A stretch of 64,000 nt of DNA from Ophiobolus disseminans (lineage: Eukaryota > Ascomycota > Dothideomycetes > Pleosporales > Phaeosphaeriaceae): the NCBI GenBank assembly GCA_010093685.1, contig MU006223.1, positions 1,411,250 through 1,475,249 on the forward strand, given 5' to 3'. The position numbers and the translations under genes were made by a program. The notes below the pieces were generated by a model that saw only the letters and a program-made list of their open reading frames with translations, did not search any database and was not told the origin of the DNA. Positions 1 to 11,556 of the stretch are shown in pieces (position 1 is the first letter of the stretch; each line of letters starts with the position of its first letter).

Positions 1-424
1 TACATATTGCATCGATCCAAAGTAGGCACGGCGATTGAATAAATACATTATCTGTGGCCTCGCGATCCATGTACGTGTGTCTATGCTCGGTGGTACGAAA
101 AGCTTTCAGGAATTGGTAGAGGTTTTCACCCACTTCATACGAACATCCATTCATTTCGATTTCGTGGACCGGATTTGAGGGTTCCCAGGTGTACGAAAAA
201 CACGCGTATACAGCGTCTTTCACGTACGTGTGCCGGAGATTGCATTGTATGAGACCCTCATTCGTATCGCACAACACTTCGAGGACGCGTATGGAGTCTT
301 GGCCTGTGTCGAGTTGTTCATGTGTGAAAATCAGCTTCGGAGTTTTTGTGTCTTCAATATCGCTTGTTTCAAGACGGTTGCGTTGATTGAGTGCTTCGGT
401 GAGACGAGGGTTGGGCTGGTCCAT
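1..424 (-). CDS. HET-domain protein, N-terminal part (cut by window edge)
   Basis: The minus strand is open from an ATG at 424 to the left edge (at least 141 codons, no stop). It contains the opening blocks of the heterokaryon-incompatibility (HET) domain: YACFSYTWE near residue 70, then VHEIEMNG, a stretch ending in FLKAFR, and LLWIDAICI at the edge. These match the family pattern Y.ALSYtWG...i.vng...L..LR...lWiDaiCInQ. HET proteins trigger death of fused incompatible cells in ascomycetes; many paralogues have no known partner. The start was chosen because it is the first in-frame Met, about 65 residues before the domain. The rest lies outside the window, so length, later domains and integrity are unknown. 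The family call is secure; a role in self/non-self recognition is only family-based. Confidence 0.85.
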   Translation of the reverse strand, partial: MDQPNPRLTEALNQRNRLETSDIEDTKTPKLIFTHEQLDTGQDSIRVLEVLCDTNEGLIQCNLRHTYVKDAVYACFSYTWEPSNPVHEIEMNGCSYEVGENLYQFLKAFRTTEHRHTYMDREATDNVFIQSPCLLWIDAIC

Positions 425-1347
425 TGCAGCAAGTACTCCGCCAGCCTTGGCGTTCTTAGACCCGCCACCAACCTCACCACGATTCCAGGCCCTTCCTCTT
501 GTTTAGACATCCTGAAGACGAGAGATTTTGCTACCACGGGAATTTGGACGTGGAGTGTGAGAAAAATAGAGACGTGCGATGGAGCGATGGGAAATGCCGC
601 GAGGGCTGCCTTACTGCGGCACAAATCCACCGGCCGAGCCATGCAGCATGCGTGGCGCAATGACAACTACCGTTCCAGCTGTTGATTTGCCCATATCTTG
701 ATGATTCTTTCACGAGCTTGCATGCCCTAAAGCACAGCCTGGAAAATCAGGGCACTTACAATAATCGAGTTTGTTCAACTCAAATCCACCCAAAACTGAC
801 ATCGAGGCTCTCAATGGCATGTATCGTGCTACACCTACGACGATTGATGGACAAGAGAAAGAAATTGGGCTCTTGTGAGGAGAAGTTCAGTTGTGCTGGC
901 ATTGCAGCAAAGCCTCCCGTTGCGAAAGGGGGTATTCTACTCCATCAGCGGAGAACAGATCGTCTGCTCTGCTAGCAACGATCTCTTCGTGGCTGTGTAC
1001 GCCTCACTAGTTGCTCTTGAGAAACAGAGTGTGAGTAAGTAAGAGTAAGTAAGAGTTAGATCTAGGGTAGAAGATGTCGCGAGAACGTCATGAAACATGA
1101 AGTCTCTAGGTACAGAAGAGGCCGGTTTCATGGGGGATGCCAGAGCGTCTTTACCCCACCACCCCACGTAGCTAGCGCGAAATGTGCCTCGGCTCATTGA
1201 GCTTTAGACAAACTTCAGCGCCGAGGTATCAACACAACAAAATTACAGCTCTTCAACTGCTAGGTGGGTTTCTGATTACCATCGCATAGCAGATTAAAGA
1301 ACACTGCTTGCTCTTCTCGACCTCACGATTCTTTTCTTCACCTCACA
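425..1347. other. Intergenic region, no gene seen
   Basis: The stretch lies between the divergent HET gene (-) and the SDR gene (+). Open frames here are short and show no family motif. It presumably holds both promoters. A CT-rich tract with two cctcac motifs precedes the SDR start at about 1318-1347. No TATA box or RNA gene stands out. Confidence 0.5.
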
Positions 1348-2259
1348 ATGAGCTCCGCGGAATCAGATGTCCAGCTGCAAGACTTCGCCAATATCTTCAG
1401 CCTAAAAGGCAAAGTCGCAGTTGTCAGCGGTGGCTCTCGAGGACTAGGATTGCATGCAGCTTCTGGGTAAACATGTCGCTTAATGCGAGAAGTCACATTG
1501 CTGACCGTAACCAGTCTGCTCCAAGCAGGATGTTCCAAAGTCTTCATCACCAGCCGCAAAGCCAAGGCATGCGAGGAAGCCGTCGCAGCGCTCAATGCGC
1601 TACCAAACAAGGAGCCGGGCGCGAAAGCATATTCTGTCCCCGCAGATAGTTCCAAAGTTCCAGAGATTGAAAGACTCGTCAAGGAGGTGGAGAAACATAC
1701 AGATCACGTTGACATCTTGTTTGCGAATGCGGGTGCAACCTGGGGCAGTGAGTTTGACAAGACGGATGAAAAGAACGGTTGGGATCGGGTGATGGACCTG
1801 AACGTCAAGGGCGTGTTCTTCACGATCCAAAAGTTCGCACCTCTGCTCGCAAAGAAGTCATCCGTCGCCGACCCATCTCGAGTCATTGTCACCGGCTCAG
1901 TCGCAGGCATCGGCGTCGGTTCCATTGGTGAAGTTGGCGCATACTCCTACGCCGCCAGCAAAGCCGCAGTGCTGCACCTCGCGCGCAACCTTGCCATTGA
2001 GCTAGGCCCACGACATATTCTTGTCAACGGTATCGCACCCGGGTTCTTCATGAGCAAGATGGCGGCGGTTTTGATGGAGAAGGGTGGCGGCGAGGAGGCG
2101 CTGGGCAAGGCCAATCCGAATGGAAGGGTGGGGAAGCCAGAAGACATTGCAGCTGCGGTCGTCTTCTTGAGCAGTCGCGCGAGTGGACATGTCAACGGGG
2201 ACACGATTATTCTGGATGGAGGGAAACTATTGGGGAGCAACAGATTGGAGAAGCTATAA
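1348..2259 (+). CDS. Short-chain dehydrogenase/reductase (RhlG-like)
   Basis: Two exons, 1348-1466 and 1515-2259, flank a 48-nt intron (gtaaac...ccag, gctgacc branch-like site) and give 287 residues. This is a classical SDR: the nucleotide-binding GGSRGLG lies near residue 30, NAGA near 120, a catalytic Ser in VIVTGSVAG, and the YxxxK pair as YSYAASKAA near 200, followed by the usual PG loop (NGIAPGFF) and a C-terminal IILDGG. Length and layout fit NAD(P)H-dependent 3-oxoacyl reductase/RhlG-like fungal SDRs; the substrate cannot be told from sequence. The start gives a short leader before LKGKVAVVSGG. No targeting signal is evident, so it is probably cytosolic. A Zn2Cys6 regulator follows on the same strand about 400 bp downstream, but a functional link is untested. 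Confidence 0.9.
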
Positions 2260-2654
2260 TGAAGATTAAAAGCGAGCGCATGCATGTACACAGCGGTCTT
2301 GGGGACAAAAAGAATTCTGTGCCACCAACACCAGGGCTTGCTTGTGACTGTTCAAATACGGCTTATGGATGCCCAGAACTCAGTGCTCCTGAACTAAGGA
2401 GCTTGTCAAGATTGGTTTGTGCAGCATTGCTGTACAAAATGCCTTTGAAGCTCTTGAGTTGGGAAGCTCCTGCGCATCGGTGAAGGAAGAAGCAAACTCC
2501 GACGTGCCCCACTTTCCGTGGTTTCGTCCGGAACCTTCACCCGTCCACTTGCTGTCCATGGCAACACGTCGGTCTTTCGTGCACGAGAGTGTTATGAGGG
2601 GTCTGGCAACAGTTCACGTGTACTTTTGTTGTCAAAATCACCGCCGAGAAAGAT
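2260..2654. other. Intergenic region between SDR and regulator
   Basis: 395 bp, holding the SDR 3' end and the promoter of the Zn2Cys6 gene. Short open frames run into the downstream coding frame but show no motifs. Nothing else is recognised. Confidence 0.5.
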
Positions 2655-4571
2655 ATGTCCGCGCCACAAACCATCGATCGCACATCTCTTGCGTGCGTTC
2701 AATGCCGAAGTAGGCACGTCAAGTGCGATGCATCACAACCCCCTTGCAGTCGATGCAAAAGAGAAGGGAAAGAGTGCACTTACCAAGCGTCGCGACGGGG
2801 TGGCCTGGACAAGGCAGCATTAGCGAGGCGGCGATTGAGGCTGCAACAAGAAGCTGAGGCTGCGCGACAGAACCCGGCCAACGAGACCACAAGAGCTGAA
2901 CATGATGCTCAATCTTCCGTGGGCGTTGCCGACATAGGCCAGCAGTCTCAGATGGCCATTCAAGTCAGCGGCGATCGCCTTCTTGACCTTTACTACGCGA
3001 ACTCGTGGCCACCATTTCCTACAACTCTACCGCATCGTCGCCTTCGAGCAAGGCTGCAAAGCAATCCTGAACATGGACTGGGGCCGCTTTTGGCTGTTCT
3101 GCAATGGTATGGTGCAATCTATGCCTCTTGGACATCATCGGACCCCTACTATGAGGCAGCTCTGCAAGCATTACAACAACCTGCAACAAGTCCATTCAAC
3201 GTGCAAGCGCTGATGCTATTTGCAGTCGCCCAACATCAATGTGACAAAAGAGAGAGTTCGCGCGGTACAATGGACTTGGCTGTTTCAATGGCATTGCAAC
3301 TTCACATGAATGAGAAGGACTTCGCGCGAGCGTATGGCGAGGGAGATGTTGTGCTCGAAGAGTCATGGCGCAGGACGTATTACTTCCTGTATAATTTTGA
3401 CCAAGAATTTGCGATCATCACGAGAGGCCTCGGCTTTGTTACCATGGATGTTCCTATCATGGTGGACTTGCCTTGTGACGATGAAGCATACGAGAGCGGA
3501 GTAAGTGCTGGAGCTGGTTGATGCATACGCCGCTGACATTGTAAGGAAATCCCCATACCAGCCACGTGGAAGGACTACCAGAGCCGTGAATTCGAAGATG
3601 TTGAGATCGTGTTCTCTTCCATTGCCTACAAGCATGATCTAAACACTTTCATCACAGACAGTGAGTTCAGTAGCACGGACAGTGTTACCGCAGACTAACA
3701 GGTTCAGTGATGAAGGCAGTGCAGACAGGAGGAGGTTTTGATGAGACCTTGGTAGACACCGTGGACGCCAAGATAGCATCGTGGCAAGCTTTGCTCCCTG
3801 TCTGCAAAAAAGACCCCATGCGAATGGATGGCACAGTCGATGAAGTCATGTTCCAATGCCACTCTTCGGCAGCCATGTAAGCTTGCCGTATGATGATCGC
3901 GCGCTCCTCCGTTTGACAAGTGTAGACTGATGACGATACACCGTCCCTTTTCCGTTCTGACTTACAGTATGGAGGAGTTTAGCACCGAGTCCTTCATGGT
4001 ACTTGTCCCATTTATGTCCAATTCCTTTCCAAGGCGAGCCGCACATACTGCGCGTGCCCTTCGGGCGCTCGACATCTACACAAAACTCTTAGCGATACCC
4101 AGCCCCCATGAAAAGCACAGTATCCTCGCAATGAGCATCGCAGCGCAGTTCGCAACACTCCAAATCTCAGTTTGCAGGAACTTACTCGAAGACCGCGCTC
4201 TGGATATAGGCCGCGACAGACTAAGGTTGATGATTGGGTTCCTCAATACTTTGGGCATGTACTGGCCTCTTGGTAAGAGGATGGCTAAGGAGATCAAGGC
4301 AATCGCGAAGGCGGCATTCTTAGATGCCCAAGAAAGAACGCAGGTGGATTCGAACGCGGAGGTGGAGTTGACGCGCGACGAGATCGTTTGGCCCATTCAT
4401 CCCTCGACCCAAATTGACATTTACGCCGGGACCGTCTTACCGATGGATTGGAATGCGATCAGCTCAGGCTACGCATCGTCGAATTCCTCCATGTACAACA
4501 CCTCAAGCTCGTCTAACAACACGGGCCCGGCGCCGCCCGCTCATATGTATCCGGGGTCTTCAAGCATTTGA
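2655..4571 (+). CDS. Zn(II)2Cys6 transcription factor
   Basis: Four exons (2655-3500, 3546-3660, 3702-3876, 3926-4571) with introns of 45, 41 and 49 nt keep one frame and give 593 residues. The N-terminus carries the binuclear zinc cluster C-x2-C-x6-C-x6-C-x2-C-x6-C (ACVQC...HVKC...PPCSRCKREGKEC), residues about 14-41, followed by a basic Arg/Gln-rich helix. The middle contains the fungal-specific regulatory domain with helical blocks and a MTIHRPFS element after the last intron. The C-terminus is Ser/Asn/Pro-rich, as in activation regions. The first acceptor is an unusual AAG (3543-3545), chosen because it keeps the frame and removes an in-frame TGA. It acts in the nucleus; targets are unknown. 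The adjacent SDR is a possible target by proximity only. Confidence 0.88.
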
Positions 4572-5021
4572 TGTTTCTAGAGCTCTCCTGCGTGTTGGCC
4601 AGAGTGCCGGACCACTGGTTTGATGAAGGAAGATAGCTATGGCGACTACTGGTTTGACTAGGATGAAGCTTGTGATCGCTCTGCCAGCCAGAGTTCAAAT
4701 ACCAAGTTGTACGTCGATTCGGTTGGTATTTCGTGTTACGTATTCGTCAAACAAAGGCGCCCGCTTTGGTGCTGCACGGCTGCGGCCCGCCGACTTACGC
4801 GACGAATGAGCACGACCTTCGACCATCGACGAACCCAACAGTTGACCCGCGCTCTCCGAGGATCACAAGTAGTGATCGTACTTTATACTCGAGCTGGACG
4901 AACCTGGACTTAAACGTCGACGGAATACTTCAGGCCCCCGATGCCTCCAACATTCCAGTACGCCAAACGCAGCCAAAAGTTACGACTCGTCAGACGCGCA
5001 TCTATTCTCAGCAACGCGACA
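4572..5021. other. Intergenic region
   Basis: 450 bp between the regulator and the PAQR gene, both on the plus strand. Open frames on the plus strand run into the PAQR N-terminus without motifs. No RNA gene or repeat is seen. Confidence 0.45.
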
Positions 5022-5941
5022 ATGTCACAAGCCCCACCTACTGCCGAGCCTCCAGTGATTCGCAATGATGTTTCAACTACCCACAACAAGAGACCTGACT
5101 CATCCTGGCCACAGATCGGGGCGAAGGATGATATTCCGGAACTGGCTTCAGGACAATAGCTTCATCATCAGCGGACACCCAAAGCCTACTTATTCTTATC
5201 AGCGATCCTTTCGATTGTGGCGCTGTCTTCACATGGAGACAGTGAACATTTGGACCCATCTCCTAGGCAGCATCGCTTTCATCGTGGCTGGAGTCGCCCT
5301 GCATCAATACGCTATCGCGACGCATATCCATCTTGCAACAGGTGACAAATTCGCTTTTGGCATCTCGATATCTGCAGCAATCTGTTTCGGACTCAGTACC
5401 ACATTCCATACCTTGCGCAGCCATTCGTACAACGTCCACCATCGGTGGGGTCGTTTCGACATCTTCGGCATCTGTTTGCTGGCCCTGGGCGGAGGATCTT
5501 CTGCTACCTACTCCGCAGCTCATTGCGATCCTACAGCTCAGCGCGTGTGTTGGGGTCTCAGTAGTGGTGCAGCACTTGCGGCCGCTATCGTGCTGTTCGA
5601 TACTGGAGGCGGTGGAAACACGATGCGTGCTTTACGCGGGGGAATCTTCAGCGCACTGGCGCTTACTGCAATGCTTCCCATCTTCCGTGGCATTTGTAAA
5701 TTGGGATGGAACCGAGCGTACACGGAGATCGGGGCACATTGGTATGTGGTCGAATACTGGTTTGGTGCTTGGGGTAAGTATGTTCGTCGTACGGTTGCCT
5801 GAACGACTTTCTCCTGGATCATTTGACATCTGGGGCCACTCACATCAAGTACATCACGTGTGTGCAGTCGTCGGACAGGTGTTTCATGGCGCGGCGCTGG
5901 TGGTGGGACACAATTATCGCCACGCACATCCGCATTGCTGA
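5022..5941 (+). pseudogene. PAQR/haemolysin III-family membrane protein with two apparent frameshifts
   Basis: Three plus-strand frames together cover a complete progestin/adipoQ-receptor (IZH-type) protein of about 305 residues. Frame 1 starts at ATG 5022 and reaches DDIPE. The family block IPEW..DN then continues one base out of register (WLQDNSFI, near 5142). Frame 2 carries TM1 (NIWTHLLGSIAFIVAG) and the metal-site block LSTTFHT...FDIFG, to about 5770. The conserved PERLSPGSFDIWGHSHQ then appears in the third frame and ends at 5941. Each junction is explained by one extra base: a C near 5142 and a G in the GGGG run at 5770-5773. An intron cannot explain the second, because conserved residues start immediately. 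It is either a recent pseudogene or two sequencing indels. The metal-site His residues are all present. Confidence 0.72.
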
Positions 5942-6372
5942 GTGGTTTACTCATCATCATTTTGGACCTTGGTATGATGTTAGCCCGCCCACAGCGCTTA
6001 CTGCAACGCTCGCAGGACATTTGTCATTGTTAGTTCGGTGGGGCGTGCATGCGCTAAGAATGGGGCTAAGAATGGGGGCGGAAAGCTGGTGGCCTTGCCG
6101 CGGACGCAACACAGCCTTACGCCCCGATATTGGCCCCCAGCATGACTTGAACTCCTGGGCGCCGCCTTTAACATTATTCAGCGCTCACTATACATGGTCA
6201 ACTATTGACCGAACCAAACTGTTGGCTCCCCATATCACTTTTCCACAGCTACTACATCCCTTATACTATCTTTATCCCGAGGTCTCATCCAACAATAAAC
6301 GCGTGTAAAGAGGAGGTAGTCATGACCTTTCGCGAATTTTCCCGGCCCTCAAACTGCTAGACGCGTCGCAAA
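5942..6372. other. Intergenic region
   Basis: 431 bp. It holds the PAQR 3' end and the promoter of the DUF3433 gene. A short repeated phrase (aagaatggggct / aagaatgggggc) lies near 6056-6078. No gene is supported. Confidence 0.45.
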
Positions 6373-9300
6373 ATGTCATATTCACTTCTGGCGGCCGATG
6401 CTTCAAACGCGCACGATGAAAATCGACCCGTCAACGACGACCTCGCGAGTCGATCCAATTCTCCAAACGTTCCAGATAACGCCTCTTCGAATATTTCCAC
6501 AAGTCGTCCCCCAGCGAGGTCTCTCTTTCCTAGTCCCGAGGTATCAACCCGTTCGTTGAGCAATTTTGGCGACGGTGATACCGATGCTGATCGCCCGGGA
6601 TTGTCAGAGGAGCGCCAACCATTCTCGCCCGAGCATATGGAACCCGATTCACCTCTTCTTCGGCTTAGAGAACATTCCAACGTGAAAAAAGGCGAACCGA
6701 GCGACGATCAAACGAATGTCTTTCGACCACGCCATGACGAACAAGATGTTCGGGACTTTGCCTCTCAAGAAGCCGTTGAGCTTGACTCGTTGGTGGTCGC
6801 AGATTCCAACGACACTCGACCTCTAAAGACATGGTTACCATACACGTTACGGTCATGGTACATGGCTCTCGTTCTTACCACTACTAGCGCTCTGACGGTG
6901 GCTGTCGCGGTCCTGCTTGCCAAATCTCTCCGAAATACTGGCCTCGCGGTGGATGATGGCTCGAGCTCGCTTCTGTTTGGATGGCGGTTCTCACCCACAT
7001 TCCTTGCTGTTCTCTACACCGAACTAGTCGCAATGCTATTCGAGGATGTTCTGCGCACTGAGCCATTCGCATTGATGGCACGCACTGAGGGTGGTAAAGC
7101 AGATTCAACCTTGCTACAACGCCCAGGTGCTTGGTGGACGATTCTACGAACAGCCACATCGACGAAGAACGGCAAACAGAGCTGGGCGCTGTTTTTGTCT
7201 TGTTTTCTTAACGTCCTGGCCTTCCTGGTCATCGCACCTCTTTCGTCTTCCATGTTAACGTCAATGGATGTTACGATACGCCGCGATACCGAGTTCTCCA
7301 GTCTCATTCCTAAAGCCGATGCCACGATATCTCTTCGGCCACATGGCGATACCTATTTTCGGACCATTAGTAACCTACTGCAGAACGTTTCGACGTCCGC
7401 GTTCATTACAGGATCGTATCTGGTTTTTCCTACCTGGCCAAGCACGACACAAACAGCGCCGCTTGGAGTCCGGCTGTCCAACGAAACCCAGACATGGCTT
7501 ACTCGTTCACTTGTCTACCAGCTCGAGTATGACTGTGTATCCATTCAACCGATCCGGCATCCAAATAACATTACCGTGAATGACCCGGATTTTGATTCCG
7601 AGACTCCGATGTCATTGCAGACCCAGACCATAGACAGCTGTTCGTATATGGTGGATTTGCCAAAGGTTGGTATTAATGGAAAACAATTTCTTTACAGCGG
7701 CGGGGCGCTTTGGACCAATCCTACTGGATCTTCCTCGGACAGCAGACTAGCTTCGAGGTGCAGCCAAGACGTGGACATCATACTGTTTACCACCCCGTGG
7801 AGCAATACAGACCGTGAAAAGGTGTTTCGGGTCAACGCGAACACATCTCTAAAAGGCCATGTTTGTAGCACAAAAGTCTATCAAGGGGAAATTGACATGG
7901 CGATACTGAATACACCCAGCCTGACTCGGATCGATTTCAACGAGACAATTTTCGAGCGTCAGAGAGTTGAAGTCTCTCCAAAATCTTTAGATGTCTCGAA
8001 CATTCGGCACCTACTTGTTGATCCGCGATGGTCTGACTATCTATCAGAGCCTCTCAGAAACGCTGGCCTAGGTCCAAGCATACCCCACAGACTTCCGTAT
8101 TTTGTAGGTGCCGCGGCTGCATTAGGTGCATTCTACAACTGGAATTTGACCGCGATGATGCAATCTGACGACGTACCTGCGAGGGCTCGACAGGCTCAGC
8201 GAAGACTGTTTGGTGAATCGATACATGCATCCACCAGCATGGCAAATGCGAGCGAGACTTTAACATACGCTGGAAGCAGCATTCACACGCAACGAAAAAT
8301 TGTGGTAGTGCCGCAAGTTGCTATCGCCGTCCTCTCGCTGCTGATACTTTCGGCGATCTTGACTAGCGTCGTGTTCTTGATGACGCGATTGTCCAATCGC
8401 CCATTGAACTTAATACAGGATCCAAGTACTGTAGTGGGCACTGCAAGCCAGTTGCCGTTCTGCCACCCATGTCCTAACCTGCGCAACCTCAACCTCGCCT
8501 CAGGGAAAGACATTGATGGAAGTTTCGATGACGACAGGTATCGGCTAGATCATGAAGCGTTAAGAGCGGATGCCGCAGATGACAAGAACGAAGGTAAGTG
8601 GACAGGCCGTCACTGCCCGTCGCATAGTGTCAGGGGCTAACTACCGCAGACCAGCTCCAACGGTGCTCAGCCATGCATTCCGCATGGAAGCCTACCCCAC
8701 TACGGTTATGGAATATTTCATTAATTTTCGTTTACATTGCCGCTCTCCTGATAGCTGTCTCGATTTTGTATCACTTTGCCGTTCAGAACAGGCTATACAA
8801 AACAGCTTTTGTTTATGAAGCCACAGTCCGCTGGCTTCAATCGGCCACTTTCGCCCCGTACTCGATCATACCAACATTGATGGCCATTGGAGTCGGTCTT
8901 TGGTGGGACACAATCGACAAAACCCTTCGCAGACTCCAGCCATTCTTGTCAATGTCTAAAACACCGACACCGATCGACAATGGAGCGGGTCTCTCATACC
9001 AGTCGTCGTACGTTACATGGACTGCTTCCAAGGCCCTTTCGCGGAAACATTGGCTATTAGCCATGATCACAACCGGCAGTATTGTGTGCAAAATTTGTGA
9101 GTCTCACCACGATCCTGCCGAACCTAACACTGACACGACGAAGTGGTTATCGCAATGTCTGCTCTCTTCGAGCGTGAACACGGTGTCTTGACAACCCCAC
9201 TGCAAGTGAATCGCCTTGTTGAGCCAAGGCAAATCCCATACCTAGCCCGAGATTGGTACAATAGGGTATTGGTCCAAGGCGATAGGCAGCAAAGTGGCAT

Positions 9301-11195
9301 AGCCGGACGCGTCTTGGGTGGCATGTTTGCCAATGCTCAAACAAACTGGATGTACAGCGCTACCATACAGCTGGCGCTCAATGGGGTTGAACCTTCTTGG
9401 AGTAAGTCCGGTTGGAGCTTCCTGCCTCTGACTCTCCCGGATTTACCAACAAGCTCAAATGCATCCCACGTCCAAAATATCGGAGCAGCGACGCCGGAGG
9501 TTACGCAGCCATTGTCCTCGACGAATTTCACTTTCACAACCACAGCGACAAGAGCTCGACTAGAATGCGAAAGCATACCTCAGGTTGGAGATGTCTCAAC
9601 TTGGTTGGATCAAGTGAAGTTTCGGCAGTTCCCAAATTCTACCCAGGAACGTCCGGTGCCAATTCAAACTGGATATGAAGTTACACATATCATGTTCGGT
9701 TACCGTTACACTTCGCTACTAGCTCACCCAGGTCGTGTTTCATGCTGTCGCGATCCTTCGCGAGAAAATGAGACACAGTCCGTCGCCATCGGTTATTGGT
9801 CTACAACCGGAGACATAGAACAGTGGCCGAATGAGGATGTGCTTTGGCCAAGAAATGTGACAGTGAAGTGGCTCCGTGGATTGTCTGCCGCCTGGCCCAC
9901 CAATGTCGAGATGCTTGACAATAGCACTGAGACGTCGTCACGCCTACGTCACGCTAAATACATGTTCACTCAGGTACCATCATTACAAGCGCTCAATTGT
10001 CGACCAATCATCGAATCCGCGACCGCCAATGTCACTGTTGACTACGGAACCAGAGCAGTGCAAAGTTTTGTAATAGCGGGAGATCTCCGGCCTGAGACAT
10101 CACCTTGGTCTGATCCTTTTGTCTCACGAAAACTCACGTACAGAGACGACCCAAGAGAAAATGATATGATTACGGATGTTGATGTATCGACAAGGTAAGC
10201 AGCTTCCCTGAACAAGTACCCCGCCTCGTTGCTGACCGTAGACATTCTCAAGCTATGGAGTAGCCTTCATGAACTCACTTCTCGGCGCATCCGACCTCGA
10301 ACAACTGCGCGGAATAACAACAAAGACCTTCGGCTCACAGGGAAACGGTGTTATACCAACAGACGACCTGCATCTACACTCCACTTTGTTCAATGACGAA
10401 GCATCCATCAAGGACGAGACATTCAAAATCCGCGACAACAGCAGCGGCCTAAACATGGATCTCATGAGCTACGCAATGTACACACTCGCCGACAAGGATC
10501 CAGACGCCCTCCTCAACGCAACAACCATGCTACGTCTCGCCAACAAGGTCATCCAAACATACTTCCAGCACTTCGTCAGCACCAACACCGCGCCCAACTC
10601 AACATTCGGTGCATACCAACCCATCGGCGCCGAAGTCAATCCCGTGCTGTTGAACGCGAGCATGATGTATGACAAAATGAAATGGAAGCCGCAAACCAGC
10701 TATCCCCAACTCAACACCAGTCGCACCGCCAACGGAACTGTCTCCACTCGGATCGAACTCCTCCAAATGAACGCAGCCGCGACGTGGATATCCGTCGTCG
10801 GCCTGACGTGGCTCTTATGCACAACCGTCGCGCTCCTCGCACTGCAGAAACGTTATCTCGACCCCCTTCTTCGCGACGTCGAAACTATCGCAGACGTCTT
10901 CGTGCTGGTGGCTGGGAGCGAGAACTTTATGAAACTCATTCGCGAGACGGATCCGCGGTATCTTGTCAGGAATAAGCAGATTTGCACGAAGCTGGGCTGG
11001 TTCAGAGCAAGAGATGGACACGTGCGGTGGGGCATTGAGGTCGTTGGTGATGTGGGAGCGGGCGCGGTGGAGTGGCTTGATGGGCCTGTTGGTGTGGTGT
11101 GGGAAGAAAAGGGCGCGAAGGAGAGGACGTGGTGGGAACGCGTGATGATGAAGATACGGGATTTGGGATCACGGAAAGTCGCGAAGAGGAGGTGA
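6373..11195 (+). CDS. DUF3433-type large integral membrane protein
   Basis: Four exons (6373-8593, 8650-9096, 9144-10194, 10253-11195) give 1553 residues in one frame. The N-terminal 150 residues are hydrophilic and Ser/Pro-rich. Two similar halves follow, each with TM helices and a block like ALFLSCFLNVLAFLVIAPLSS (near 285) or KILVIAMSALFER (near 890), then a long Thr/Asn-rich loop with many N-x-S/T sites, and a helix pair. This duplicated layout is typical of fungal DUF3433 proteins, whose function is unknown; the loops are probably extracytoplasmic. The last acceptor is a CAAG (10249-10252), needed to avoid an in-frame TAG and to give SYGVAFMNS. A final TM (WISVVGLTWLLCTTVALLAL) precedes a basic tail. 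No damage is visible. Confidence 0.85.
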
Positions 11196-11556
11196 GTTTG
11201 TAGCTCGGCACTCCATCTTGAAAAGAAAGATTTTCGAACTTCTTCCGACAGAATCGTGATATCGAGTATCATCACGCTTGCAAAGTCCAGCACCACGACT
11301 TAACACTTCCTTTTCTTCTCGATATACCCCGTAGTATGCAGGTAATGCACGGCGCTCGTTCTATGGAAACAGTGCGCTCAAGCCTCCCCAGCCGCCATCT
11401 TCGCCTCGGCGAAGGACCGCTTCGTTCCACGTGCGAGAGCCTTGCCACAAGGATCGCGATTTCGTCCAACGATCCTGTTGTTCCGGCCTCGCCCTAACTT
11501 TTGCAAGTCGCCAGCAACTCGTGATTCCGCGCTCGTTAGCAAGGCACGAACTTGCG
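11196..11556. other. Convergent intergenic region
   Basis: 361 bp between two genes that end toward each other. It presumably holds both terminators. No repeat or gene is seen. Confidence 0.45.

Noticed and set aside
230..685. Plus-strand 151-codon frame at the left end
   Set aside because: Antisense to the HET-domain gene, whose conserved blocks are clear on the minus strand.
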